A program made the position numbers and the translations under genes. Positions 23,891 to 35,101 of a stretch of DNA of 64,000 nt are shown piece after piece. Within the stretch, counting starts at the first letter, position 1. Every line of letters begins with the position of its first letter. Source of the DNA: Forficula auricularia (Eukaryota > Arthropoda > Insecta > Dermaptera > Forficulidae); contig JALMQS010000089.1 in the NCBI GenBank assembly GCA_024734495.1, forward strand, positions 1,871,445-1,935,444, in the 5' to 3' direction. The notes below the pieces were generated by a model that had not been told where the DNA came from, made no database searches, and was given only the letters and a program-made list of their open reading frames with translations.

Positions 23891-24007
23891 TTTTATTAGC
23901 TATAAATAGAGAAGATTGTTTTTATAAAAAAAATAAATAAAACGCCATTTTTGGCTAAAGAAAAATGGGCCAATACAAACGTTCCATAATTATGCATCAA
24001 CCTAATA

Positions 24008-26214
24008 ATAATAGATATATATATATAAGATACAACATTATTAAAAATTAAAAGCATTTACTTTATTATTAAATTCAATTATTCAGGTTAAGAATATTGT
24101 AAGGCCGGGTCTCTGCTTTTACACTTAATTACTATCTGACTCTTAACTATTTTCTATTTAACCATCACTGTAATAAAATATTAAATTTCTTTTTAATCTT
24201 TTTTCTTAAATTCCTCATTTTTTCGATATCATATTTGTATTTTCATCTTTTTATAACCAATTATATATTCAGTCGATTGTGATAATTAAATCCTACTCAT
24301 AAAACGGAATACATCAAGTCTCGATTAAATTTCTAATACCCGTTGAAAGATTAAAACATGGAAAACGTCCTTTTGCCACTTTTTCTTTCTCTTTACCTTT
24401 CTCCATTTCATTGTCACACAGCTGCAAATAAAAGCACCCTCATACGTTTTTAAATGTTTTAATAACATTAATTTTTTAATCATATTATCATGCTTCGATA
24501 AGAAAAAAAGGGGTTTAATAAAACAAATCTTATTAAATGTTATTCGATGCTGTCTGTTCGAATTAAATGCCGGAATTATACAAGTTGGAAATGAAGGGGG
24601 TTATTTTTTGTTTCATTGTGTTTATATTATAATAAAAGAAAATAGAAAAAATCAAAATGAATTTAAAAAAGTCTTAATTAACTAAATAATGACAAAGGCT
24701 TTTAATTAATATTCAATATTTATTATTTTATTTTATGAGAAAAATATTCATGCATTTCCCTAAATTTTATTTATTACGCGCTTTTATATAATTTTAAATT
24801 ATTCCATATTAATATATTTTATATATTTTTAATGCATTTTCAATAATTAAATAATAATAAATGAATATTATTGAAAAAAAATCTCGAACGATTTATATAA
24901 TGATCATAAAATACAAATGAGGATAATTTCAAAAAGCTGCTGTATCAAAAATTAAGTTTATTTATTTAAAAATGTTGTCAATATTCATAAGTACATATAT
25001 TATGATCATTTGGTTATTTATTAATTATATAAATGGAGAAAATGTAAAAACTTTTTCAATACTCCATATATGTTCGTTATTTGAGCCGCCCTAGTTATAA
25101 ACATAAATATTCAGTAAAATATAATTTTTTATTTTAATTATCTTTAAAAAAAATTATATTTTTTGAATTTTCGAACTGAAAGTTCTAAAGCTAGAGAACC
25201 CAAATTCTAATCAGTTCTCTTCAATGGAAATACAGAAATTTCACGAACTTTCTATGATTTTTGAATCTTGAGTTATTGTAGGTATCCGAATCCAGGCAAG
25301 TCACACATTGACTCAAAGGTACACACACCCACAAATCACCACTCAAATGACTTTTTTCTTAATGTTTCAAACGTTCTTAAACATAATGTGCAAATAAAAA
25401 AATATTTATCTATTTATTGGTAATATTAAAAGAATAAAATTTAGTATGAAGAAATACATGATTGGTTTCACAAAATAAAACTCAAAATGAAATATATTTC
25501 GAATTATTTTTAACCATCTTTAGTAGACGATCCCAATGCTTTATCTGCTTCGAATTGGATAAAATAATGGATCAGGGAACCAACCAATCGCCAAGCTTTC
25601 TACCTACACTCACGCGATAACCCAAGGGTGTTTCCTAGAAACGAAAGAGCAGTTCCAAGGATCCTCTCTTCTTTGGCCACCAATGATAGAATTCTATTTC
25701 AGTCACGTGACTCTCTGACTATGAGAACGTCATGAGGCAGGCTAGGCGTTAAGTTCTCTCAGCTAATAGAGGAGATTCAACGACCATGAGTCCACAACTA
25801 CCAAAATGGTGGTCCCTGTGAGCTCATGATAAGAGTCCTATTACCCAATAATTCATATCATAAATGGAAGTGGTGCGATCTATATCTAAAAGCGAAACAC
25901 CTAGAAAATAGGGCAGTTGGAACCTGGAACAAACTTTGTTCAAATTACTTTATCACCTTGGGTAAACTATTGTTTTAAAAATCAAAAGTTCAAAACGAGA
26001 GGAGGGAGGTGCTAAAATTAAAATAAAAAGTGTTAAAATGCTAGAATATTTCTCAAATCTGAACCAACCTTTACATATTAGAAAATAGAAAATAGCATTC
26101 GATGATATTATTTTAAAAATATGAATATCTCATTTTGTTGAGCTTTAAGAGATAAATAATTAATATTTAAATTATTTTTTTAAATTAAATGTATTAAGTC
26201 ATATTTAATTGGAG
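24008..26214. other. No gene seen
   Basis: Mostly AT-rich. Bases about 25500-25900 have more balanced composition and appear unique in the window, but no open frame, splice pattern or repeat signature supports a call. Possible host intergenic or intronic sequence. Confidence 0.5.
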
Positions 26215-26289
26215 ATTTAAGTAACAAATCTGAACGAAATCGGCCGATTTTTATGCGAAAAACAGTTAAAAAATTTAAAAAGTTTAAAA

Positions 26290-26510
26290 ATCGTGAAATA
26301 TATTGACCTGGGCCAGCCCAAGCCAAAGGTATTCCTCCACCACTGTGCTAACTGCTCACAGAGCGCCACTCTCTCGGGCAGACACGATCGGAGCCTCATG
26401 AAGACTGGCGCTCCGCAGCCCAAAACTTCCCGGAACTTATCCTTTTGGATCGTGACTCTGACCTTTGCACCCACCATGCACCCCATCCACACACTCATAA
26501 ATATTTAACC
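26290..26510 (-). other. GC-richer block, unidentified
   Basis: An abrupt island of balanced composition in AT-rich DNA, open on both strands (minus 26498-26217, plus 26293-26508). On the minus strand the peptide includes KDKFREVLGCGAPVFMRLRS; I recognise no family. The phrase AGTTAGCACAGTGGTGGAGG on the same strand faintly resembles a tRNA A-box, so a diverged SINE is an alternative to an exon. Neither reading is established. Confidence 0.25.
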
Positions 26511-28048
26511 CTCTGTGTTATCATTTATACCAATACCCTATATCCAGAGTGCTAATCTATATTAACACAAAGCACATAGAAATGGACCATCAAGCGAAAA
26601 AGGGAAGTCCAGCCACCAACACTCCGGAATATATCACAATTTAAAATCGAATGCAACTAACGTTGACTTATGACATAGAGACACGAATATTAGACTTTTA
26701 AAAATGGTTGAATTGAATGAAAGAACAATGCATCTTTCATTTTTTTCTTATTAATTGAATTAAATACTTATTTCCTATTATTTTTTTAGCTTATTATATT
26801 AGTATTTAATCAAATACGTCAGAAGAGTTTTTCTTTGGAGACGGGCTGATAAATTTATTGCTCATGAAAGTCAGTGTAGAAATAAACAAGAGAGTATTTT
26901 CAATAAAAGAGTATCTACTTATTGAAATGTTTTCCCTTTTATAATATTTTGAAACATTTCATCCTTTGGCATTACATTCTTCATTACATAGAGTTTTCAT
27001 TTAATAACAAAGGAATGCTTTTTAAATAATCAATTTATTTATCTCTCCTATTTCTCTCCTTTTTTTAGTATTTATACATTTTGTTTAAAGTAATAACTTT
27101 AAATTTTAACTTATTCCGAGAAGTAATAAAAAGCACGAGAGAGAAACAAATACAGAGAAATGAAAAAAAAGATTTCAAGAGTTTGATGTCTAATGACATT
27201 TCTTGCGCCTCTTTAAGCATTTCGTCTGTTGGAGTGACTGTACGTCTTGAGGACGAGAGGAAGAAGATGAGGCACCCAACAGGGTGACATCAAATGAGCA
27301 GCGAAGAAGAACGAGCGATTCAAGGTGGAAGGGAAGATTTTTTTGACTAAGCCAAGTCAAAGAAAGGAAATATATCGACAAGGAAGGCATAACGGCCCAT
27401 TGAAGGACGGCTCAAGTCTTGCTCGCTTGGCCGATTACATTAATACGAAAAATCCGGCATACAAGAACCAAGCGAATGAAAAAAAAAGAGTGAGAAATCA
27501 GTTTAATTCCAAGCTTCTGCTATTTGCAGCGACGATAGATTTTTTTTTCAAGAAAAGATAAAAAAAAAATAACGGAACATGCTTTCCGAACAGAATCTGT
27601 AAAGATCAGAAAAAAAAATTTCGAATGAGAAATGTATTATTTGAAGGAGAAAAAAATTGGACTTTTTTAGGGCATTGATAATACAACGTAAAATAAACCC
27701 TAATCAAGAGAAGGGAGTGTAGAAATCAAAGGGGCAATTATCTCTCACCGCATCACAATTAAATGAAGTTTTTTTTATCTAGGTAGAAAAAAACAGCTTA
27801 CACTCCCTAAGCATTAAGAGCTTAATAAAAAAAAAATGTTAAATGAAAAAAGTATTTCGAACAATTCTGATTAATGCCTTTAAATCTATCTATATATCGA
27901 TACCTGGGCTTCATAAAAACGGCCCTGCACTCAATACATGAAATAGGAGAAATCATCCAGTGATGACTTTCCTAGTGAAATTTGTTTTCCCGATTGTTTA
28001 TCGTATAACGATCTTCTGTGTACAGGATATGGTTCTTCTTTAGTCTTC
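26511..28048. other. No gene supported
   Basis: AT-rich. About 27210-27480 is less AT-rich and open in several frames (27081-27287, 27325-27561, minus 27190-27390), but none shows a recognisable domain and they overlap one another on both strands. Confidence 0.45.
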
Positions 28049-28051
28049 TTA

Positions 28052-28228
28052 GGGCCAGTTAGTATGTCGGTTTGTAAAGTCTTTGTTAAGTTGACAAACG
28101 GTCAAACCTTTAGTATTCACCTTGTGCTTGTCATCTGATTGGCCATTCCACCGGGCACAATGTGAATACTAAGGTTTGACCGTTTGTCAACTTAAAAAAG
28201 ACTTTACAAACCGACATACAACTGGCCC
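28052..28228. mobile_element. PIF/Harbinger-type MITE
   Basis: The left end GGGCCAGTTAGTATGTCGG and the right end, the complement of GGGCCAGTTGTATGTCGG, are near-identical inverted repeats, with pairing extending to about 80 bp on each side. TTA lies immediately outside both ends (28049-28051 and 28229-28231), the 3-bp TWA duplication typical of PIF/Harbinger. The whole 177 bp is nearly one hairpin. Related ends occur at 30346, 49086 and 54554. Confidence 0.88.
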
Positions 28229-28429
28229 TTAAAGATTGGCTATTATCGAGTAAGGATATGGCTGACGGGTTGGAGTGATTGTCCAGCTTATGAATGTGAT
28301 TTTTGTTTGCAAGATTAGGGTTTTCTGAAATTGAATTGAGATTTCTGAAATACAATTGTGATTTTATAAAATTCACTTGAGAATTCTGAAATACATTTGG
28401 AGTTTTCTGAAATATACATGGAAAGTTGT

Positions 28430-28466
28430 AGTGGTCCGTGGACCATAGTTTGAGAAACACTCGCTT
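28430..28466 (-). mobile_element. hAT terminus remnant
   Basis: GTGGTCCGTGGACCATAGTT followed by TGAGAAACACT resembles the right end of the hAT MITE at 33.2-33.4 kb. It lies directly beside the SINE insertion site, and no left end was recognised. Confidence 0.45.
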
Positions 28467-28480
28467 AATTCATAGAACTT

Positions 28481-28667
28481 TTTTTTTTTTTTTTTTTGGC
28501 TTTTCGGCCATGGTAGCCATAACCCATTTACGATACTATTTATTTTTATTTTTAAATTTGTCTCTACCTCGGGGGTCAGATTTTAGCCGGATGCCTCGAG
28601 CCGGATTCGAACTCGGGTCCTCTTGGTTAGCTGGCTGACATGCTACCGCCTAGCCTACCCGACCCCC
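28481..28667 (-). mobile_element. tRNA-derived SINE (family 1), complete
   Basis: Flanked by an exact 14-bp target duplication AATTCATAGAACTT (28467-28480 and 28668-28681). Read on the minus strand it starts GGGGGTCGGGTAGGCTAGGC, has an A-box-like TAGGCTAGGCGG (28647-28658), a B-box-like GAGTTCGAATCC (28603-28614) and ends in GAAAAGCC plus poly(A) (the T run at 28481-28497). These are the hallmarks of a polymerase III SINE inserted by LINE machinery. A 5'-truncated relative lies at 38.4 kb. Confidence 0.92.
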
Positions 28668-28689
28668 AATTCATAGAACTTAATGGCAA

Positions 28690-29555
28690 GAAGTTTTATG
28701 GATGTTTACATCATAAACGAACAATATAATACTTTCTGTTAAAACTATTCTCTTTTCCGATGAAAATAAAATTGAAACGTACCTAATTTTCTGGCTGCAT
28801 CACTTATCTTAAGTTATAATAATACGGCCAGGTCTTGATTTTATTAAATTAAATTAGAAAGAATAAAGTTTTCTATCAATTTAGGAGAATAAGTGTTTTC
28901 TTTTCAATTTAACTGAAATTTTCGTAGCGCTAATTAACCCTGAAGATCCGATCATTTGCAATGGAAAGCGCCACCATCGCGTCGCCAGAGTTGCCCAAGC
29001 TCGGATTTAAGTTTACCTCTTCCTCTTGAACAAGTCTCGAGCTTGTTCGCTGGGTTGCTGACCCAAGAGCCAGCCTAATCCCGAGTCAATTATTTATCAA
29101 TACCTATACAATTTATGGAAAATTTTCATTTTTGAATTTTTTACCATTACCCAACGAAACGAAGCTCCGTAGCAAAGTTTGACATTTTTACAGATTTTTA
29201 ATTTACCACATTTCTGCTAATAAGTATGAAATCTTGAATGAGAAAGTGATGAGAATAAGTAATTTAATTTATAGGTATAATTTTTTTATTATTCTAATAT
29301 GATACTCATTTTTTTTAATTTCTCACAAAGAACACCTAGCTAGATAAAAAGGTTTTGATAAAAAAAATTGCAGACTACGAGGTTTACAAAAAAGCACCCA
29401 TGATAAATATTGATATTTTAATATCACCTGCCGGTGCTGTTTCGGCTTTGCTTTACCAATATTTTGAATAGACTGTCAAATAATAGTTAATAAGTTCGAT
29501 GATATGATTAAAATGAAATAAAGTGTCGAGGTAATTTAATTTTTTTACTTTACAA
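28690..29555. other. No gene seen
   Basis: Bases about 28930-29090 are less AT-rich but unrecognised. The rest is AT-rich with no supported element. Confidence 0.5.
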
Positions 29556-29559
29556 TACA

Positions 29560-29640
29560 GGGTATGGTCAAGTATTGTAATCGTGCATGAAAAAAGTGTT
29601 TTTTTTCCTTCTTTTTTTTTTTAATTTCTCACAATTTTAA
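29560..29640 (+). mobile_element. Left end shared with the 53.9-kb repeat
   Basis: TACAGGGTATGGTCAAGTAT and the following ATGCATGAAAAAAGTG-like phrase match 53918-53960 closely, and the match extends upstream into ACTTTACAWTACAGGG. The two loci diverge after about 60 bp. A TA lies immediately 5' of CAGGG, as in the palindromes at 58.3 and 60.1 kb. Confidence 0.65.
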
Positions 29641-29739
29641 TAAAAAAAAAATACCATTAATTTTATCTAGGTTATAATTTAAAATTACAAAAATTTCTCC
29701 TGTAAGTATAACATTGAGTCTTATTGCATTAAAATACCA

Positions 29740-30250
29740 AAGTATTTAGAGAGACAAAATACGGTATTTATTTTGATATAAATCGAAAAAATTTAACTAT
29801 GGCAGCCTCGAAAAAATTGTAAATATATACAAAGGGTCCTCTCTATGGCCTGAATTAATGATTTTCATATTATATCATATTTTTACTCAACAAAGGTATT
29901 TAGAGTGAACAGATAAGGTATTTGTTTTGATATAAAGCCTAAAATTTGAATTTGACACTCTAGAAAAAATCTCAAATATATACAAAGGATCCCCACTGTG
30001 GTGTGAATTTTTGATTTTCCTAGAAAAATAAACTAATAATTCCAATGATATTTTTATCGATTCTAATACATGTGTATTTAGAGTGACCAAATACGGTACT
30101 TGTTTTGATATAAAGCTTAAAAATTTGAATTTGACATCCTCAAAAAATCTCAAATATGTATATACAAAGGGTGTCCTGTGGTCTGAATTTTTGATTTTCA
30201 TAGAAAAATAAACTATTAATTCAAAAGATATTTTTATCGATTCTATAATA
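29740..30250. repeat. Tandem repeat, three units of ~155-180 bp
   Basis: GTATTTAGAG recurs near 29742, 29896 and 30073. Each unit continues with TTTTGATATAAA, CTCAAATATATACAAAGG and TGATTTTCATA. Units two and three are the most alike. An open minus-strand frame (29887-30201) is a by-product of the repeat. Confidence 0.85.
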
Positions 30251-30345
30251 CCACAGCAGGCCCTGTCTTTACGAAAAGGCCTAATAGGCCGGGGGCTAGG
30301 ACCCCAGGCATGTTAGGGTCTCCTGGCATCGACTAAACCCACTAA

Positions 30346-30420
30346 GGGCCAGTTGTATGTATGGCATGCGTGTCTTAAGTGTAAAAATCAAAAAATAAGA
30401 ATAACAAAATTCAGATAATT
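30346..30420 (+). mobile_element. Harbinger-type MITE left end only
   Basis: TAA followed by GGGCCAGTTGTATG matches the termini at 28052 and 49086. No right end is visible, so it is truncated. Confidence 0.5.
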
Positions 30421-31780
30421 AAAAAATTATAAAAAAGTGGCAAATTATTAAAAAATAAACAAATAATATATAAAATATAAATCAAATAATATGTGATTAA
30501 TTTCTTCTTCTGTGCGCAAAGAAAAGCGAACTGAATATTTAATTTTTGAGTGGTGAAAGGGCGGGGGGAGAATAATTATCAATATATTTAATGTTTCTTA
30601 ATTTAAAATCAATTGGAGTCTTTCATTTAAAAATTCGAGTTAAAATTAGAATTATATTTCAAATTTGTCTCCACTTATCTCGACTCAAAACACAAATATG
30701 CCGACGGCATCAGCGCCCCTGCCGGCAGCATTAGGTCAGCGTTGCTGCAAATTAATCTGGACTATTCTTATTATAAATTGCAGAAGGGGTTCAATGGAAG
30801 AAACAAGTTGAGAACCTCTGATCTTGACTATATATGTTTGAACAAGAAAAAATTTACTTTGGTAAAATGTAAGAAATATTGCTTGTAGACATGTTAGAGT
30901 TGGCATGGGATATAGTTGATTGGAGGCAATTGGTAGCATTAAACCACTCGTAGAAATGTATACTCGACGATGATAAACAGGAATGTTAAATGTTAAACAG
31001 AAATTTTAGTTATACTACTGGTACTATACATAATATTCAATGTTGTAAAAATTTCTACTAAAATTTCACTTAGACATTCATCAAGAGATTTCCTGCATAT
31101 GTTTTAATTATAGAGTTTAAAACAATTATAATTATTTAAAAAAAACAATCAGCTATATAATTATTATGAAATTATGATAAAAAGTGTCAGAAAAAAATGT
31201 TCTCTTATCAATTATGAAATTTAAATTGAATTAAATATAAATATTTTAAAAATTTTGACAATGCTACAAATAGTCTTGGAGATAAAAATAAATTTTTTTT
31301 GCTATTTAGGGATCGGTACAAATGGGACCCAATTAGTCTTGCTAAGTGTTTATCTGTTCATCAATCAGAGTGTCTAGGTTAAATATGATAGGTTTGTGAA
31401 TTAGAAGTAATATATGTACATTGATTTTACACCAAAATAAAAATCATATGAAATTTTAAACGGATGATTATTTTAGGAAATTCTGAGTCGAATAATGGAT
31501 AGATATTTTTTATTCTGGACTGTCGGATAGATATTATTAACCTAAAGAGTTCATTAAGAGAATTAGTCTTGATTTATCTGTATCAATAAAAGAGAATACA
31601 TATATATATTAAGTAGGTATATATTTTTTATAATATACAAATTAAACAAAAAAATTTAATAAAATAATTGACAATGATAGATGTTCACTTTAATTGAATT
31701 AACATTTAAACAAAATGTATCAAGATAGAATTAGAAATTAGAGAGGAAAATATGAAAAAAGACGACTTCCCTCTCTTTAA
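30421..31780. other. No gene seen
   Basis: AT-rich. The minus frame at 30736-30939 has no recognisable domain. Confidence 0.5.
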
Positions 31781-32015
31781 TTTTGGTTACAATACAAATA
31801 CAATTACGATGCTCCAGATTGAAATTCACACAAATACGAGTATATAGGTATAGATATATCGTCGCCATCATTCTTAAACCTCGTATCTCCATTCTAACAA
31901 TTATTAAATTGAAGGTTTTTTGCCTAGAGTAGCAGAATTTTTATATATTGAAGGGGACAATAAAAGAGTGTGTCTTCTACTGGAATTATAAATTTTTAAT
32001 TTATTTATAACGATT

Positions 32016-32631
32016 ACGAGAGAACCCTCATTAGACCGACTATTAGAAAAGAAAATTGAAAAGTCAACTCTGAATTTGATTTATTCCCAACTGTCCGAGC
32101 CAGAATTAAAACCAAAATTAATAATCCCACACTATGGAAAAATTTCTGAAACCTTAAAACAAAAATTCAAAACTTTAAGATATGAAACAATTTTCAAATC
32201 TTCGAGAACATTAGGATCTGAAATTAGCAACACAAAGAAATATAAAATTGAAAAAATGGACAAAAAGGCGTCTATTCTATATAACATGCGGGGAATGTAA
32301 TTCGAGATATATAGGAAAAACAGAACGAAATTTAAACACACGCATTTCGGAACACAAAAGAATTTTTAAAGGATTTTCAGGTCATAGCGCAATTGCAAAC
32401 CATTTAATCTCCAAGAAACATTGTTTTCCAGACGAATCAAATATTAAATTAATTAGATCAAAACATGATCCCCTAAAAATTAGTATCTTCGAATCTTTAG
32501 AAATTTTAAAATCATACAATAACTCACCAGAAAAATTCTTAAATCGGAAAATCGAACTTTCGGAAAGTCGTATCTTAAAAATAGCCCCTCAAATAAAAAC
32601 CCCAATACCGCCACCTACAGCCAAAAAATGA
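32016..32631 (+). pseudogene. PLE polyprotein 3' part: linker plus GIY-YIG endonuclease
   Basis: The first frame (32016-32300) includes LIIPHYGKISETLKQKF, FKSSRTLGSEISN and KKYKIEKMDK, the conserved stretch between reverse transcriptase and endonuclease in Penelope proteins. It shifts by one frame near 32265 into a second frame (to 32631) with LFYITCGECNSRYIGKTERN, the CG..C...YIG core of the PLE-type GIY-YIG nuclease, then LNTRISEHKR with the conserved arginine and histidine, and SAIANHL. The reverse transcriptase catalytic core is absent because the element is 5'-truncated. The nuclease would nick target DNA during retrotransposition. The frameshift and missing RT make it non-functional. 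Identification as PLE is firm. Confidence 0.9.
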
Positions 32632-32715
32632 AACAAGTATAAACGGTGAATCATAATTTGCCCAGACCACATGTAAATCTCACTTACTATTTATACATTA
32701 ATTCCTGTGAATCAA

Positions 32716-32775
32716 TTGTAATAGACTGATGAAGAGGGCAAAGTTCTCGAAACTATAGTCTCATTATAAATAAAG
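32716..32775 (+). ncRNA. Hammerhead-ribozyme-like motif in PLE
   Basis: CTGATGA (32726-32732), a stem-loop pairing GAGGGC with GTTCTC around AAA, GAAA (32749-32752), then C-TATA-G closing a two-pair stem III, and GTC (32758-32760) as the predicted cleavage triplet. PLEs are known to carry minimal type I hammerheads with very short stem III, and this matches. One extra A separates CTGATGA from stem II and stem I pairing is weak, so activity is uncertain. Confidence 0.65.
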
Positions 32776-33178
32776 TAAAAATTTATAATTCCAGCAGAAG
32801 ACACACTCTTTTATTGTCTCCATCAATTAACAATTATTGAGAAAATAAATAAAAAACTTTGTTTGTGTGTGTCACTATATTTGCTTCAGAATAATACGAG
32901 TTAAGGTATCTTCAATTTAACGATTTTTGTTACGAGGTTTAGTTATATGGTAACATGTAAATAGTTAAGAGGTTCGGGAAAATGAATAAAAGATGATTTC
33001 GCCAAAAATGGAGATACAAGGTTTGAGAATGATGGCGACGATATATTTGTTTAAAAATGTCTGAAACGTGGAAATAATCATTTTTAACCATTATTTGTTT
33101 TCTCTGTATCTGTGTCTATATGTTTGGATTCCGATATCCATGATAACTCAAGAACTGACTGACATATATATAATAGAG

Positions 33179-33418
33179 CAGTGTTTCTCAAAGTGTGTTC
33201 CGCGGAACCCTGGGGTTCCATGAAAAATCGCTAAGGGTTCCGCAAAAAAATTCACGGCAGGTTAAAAATTCGAGCGTTCAAAAGGAAGGATTTTGGATTA
33301 GTTGTGTCAATCCCATTCCCATAACAACGCTTTAACTCGAATCACAAGATTGGCGGATTCCACGCTTATTCTTCAAACGGAAAAGGGTTACGCATTCGAA
33401 AAAGTTTGAGAAACACTG
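33179..33418. mobile_element. hAT MITE with intact ends
   Basis: The left end CAGTGTTTCTCAAAGTGTGT and the right end, with complement CAGTGTTTCTCAAACTTTTT, are classic hAT termini. An exact 8-bp duplication TAATAGAG flanks it (33171-33178 and 33419-33426). At 240 bp it has no transposase. The interior starts with GGAACCC/GGGTTCC hairpin sequence. Confidence 0.93.
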
Positions 33419-33429
33419 TAATAGAGCAT

Positions 33430-34872
33430 ACAAGAGCCTTGAAAATTTTTCACTTTTTCTTCCGTTTTCTTTTTCTTTTTTGTAGAAAATTATCATTTAA
33501 TATAGTTTTTTTTTTTTTTTAATTATTAATTTTTCAACGAGTCAAACAACAACAAAATATACAAGACCATTTATTAATATCTTCCTAAAACCCTTTATAA
33601 AAAAAATAGAAATCTAAATGTTCCTTTAGCATATGGGCATGGCCAGAGGGCACTGGCCGCAGCCGCAGCTTACGCTAATATTACGGAATATAAATAAATA
33701 AAATAAAGAAAAAAGTATTATCTAGCAGGGATAAAAATATTATTTAAATATCGTTAGTTAATATACATACATATATATGTATATTTGGCAATGGAACATG
33801 GAAAGACTACAGATAACATGAAAAGAGTAAACTTTTTGAATGTGAAAATATTTCATTCTTTATCTGTTTTAAAAGTAGATTATAGACTATGTCTTTATTG
33901 TTTTTTGTCTGGGGGGTTAAAAAGATAGAATATTTATATCAGGGTTGTCCATCCACTTTAGTTTATTTTTAGCGACATGTAGATATATCAATGTAAGGGA
34001 AAATACACATTTATTAAACATTACACTACCTACAAGAAAAAAATAGATTTGACCCGTACAGTATTGTCATCAAAATACATTTCATTTGCAAATGTGGAAA
34101 AACATATTATAAACTCGAGTGTTACTAGAGTATTTCTATTGGCTACTACTGGCCGAGAATCTGATTTCAACATTTAATTTATTTTAATTTATATAATATT
34201 CAAGATTAAAACTTCACAATTATGATATATAATTTTTACTTTCTTTTGTATAGCGTACATGTAAATAAGAAAATTATTGCATTTGCTTTTTTATTTTTCA
34301 TTAACTCAACCACCCCATCCATCTCTAATTTGAGTAAATAAAATCGTTAACATAATTTAGTTGGATTTCTTTTGGCTACAAAATTTTGAAGGGATTAGTA
34401 AAAACCAAAGGGTGAACCGCGACCTAAAATTGTGTACACCTTCTTCCACTTCCACTTTCATTTCCAAGTAGAAGACAATAGATGACAATAGATTATCTAA
34501 TGAATTCCAAAATAATTCCAGATAATTCCAAATACAGTGTACACCTAATTCCAATCGCGACTCAGTGAAAACTTTTTCAAGATTCTTGACGCTTTTGCAC
34601 TATTTTTTTTCTAGCAAATGATTTGAGTCATAACGCTAAAACTTAACATAAAAGTACAGCAAATTAATACAAACCTTTAAGGAAAAATTCAACAACTTGC
34701 TACTCTCATCAGGAAAGTGTTTTTATTTCCACAAACCTTTGCCCCAAATTTCAGCCCAATAACAGCTCAAGGGATTTCCATATAAAGTTTTGTTATTTTC
34801 TGATATTCTGCAGAGAGAGACAAAAAAAAATAACCATGATTGAAAATAATATTTCTCTACGTACCTATATAC
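33430..34872. other. No gene seen
   Basis: AT-rich with poly(T) tracts. About 34400-34560 is less AT-rich, with GTGTACACC appearing in both orientations, but no element boundary is convincing. Confidence 0.5.
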
Positions 34873-35101
34873 CAGTGCAGTCGGGCCCATGGATGTTGTG
34901 AATGCGACGCATCCCTAAAATTTCAAATATTTAGACTATTTTCATATCGTGTTATAAAAAATCTAATATAAAATTTAAAAACTAACGAAAATGATGGCGT
35001 ATTCAATGAAATTTGCAAAAAAAGGCGAAGATTAAAATAAAATGAAGGGTAATTTTTTGGACAGCATCCCCTGGTATCAAAGTCATCACCAACCGCAACT
35101 G
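34873..35101 (+). mobile_element. hAT-type MITE family 2, short copy
   Basis: Starts CAGTGCAGTCGGGCCCATGG and ends ACCGCAACTG. Flanking octamers CTATATAC and CTACATAC match at 7 of 8 positions, supporting an 8-bp hAT duplication. It shares the two ends (GCATCCCTAAAATTTCAAA; GGACAGCATCCCCTGGT) with the ~1-kb copies at 35.8, 48.5 and 63.1 kb but lacks their interior. Confidence 0.82.

Larger units (their letters stand above)
22822..24005 (-). mobile_element. mariner (DD34D), internally deleted and interrupted
   Basis: The terminal inverted repeats TTAGGTTGATGCATAGTTAT (22822) and its complement (ending 24005) extend about 26 bp with one mismatch and are flanked by TA duplications at 22820-22821 and 24006-24007. 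Transposase remains lie on the minus strand. After removing the 284-bp hAT MITE inside it, about 900 bp remains, roughly 400 bp short of a typical 1.3-kb mariner, so the middle of the transposase has been deleted. Confidence 0.93.
31906..32838 (+). mobile_element. Penelope-like element (PLE), 5'-truncated
   Basis: Bounded by an 11-bp duplication TAACAATTATT (31895-31905 and 32828-32838). The ends (31910-32005 and 32762-32826) are inverted copies of each other, sharing AATAAAAGAGTGTGTCTTCT and its complement, as expected for PLE terminal structures. Between them lie the end of a PLE polyprotein with a GIY-YIG endonuclease and a hammerhead-like motif. Only the 3' quarter of a full element is present. 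Ends of this family recur at 21.66, 59.65 and 63.52 kb. Confidence 0.88.
31855..33052. repeat. Hairpin host element containing a PLE
   Basis: ATATCGTCGCCATCATTCTT (about 31855) and the following AAACCTCGTATCTCCATT are complementary to about 33009-33050. The PLE with its 11-bp duplication sits between these arms, so an older inverted-repeat element was the insertion target. Confidence 0.7.

Noticed and set aside
26217..26510. Host coding exon
   Set aside because: Open on both strands and GC-richer, but no family, splice context or start could be supported; kept only as an unidentified block.
28600..28667. A genuine tRNA gene on the minus strand
   Set aside because: A- and B-box-like sites are present, but the cloverleaf is degenerate and the unit has poly(A) and a 14-bp target duplication, so it is a SINE.
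29887..30201. 104-residue minus-strand open frame
   Set aside because: It lies inside a tandem repeat and is itself repetitive; better explained by the repeat.
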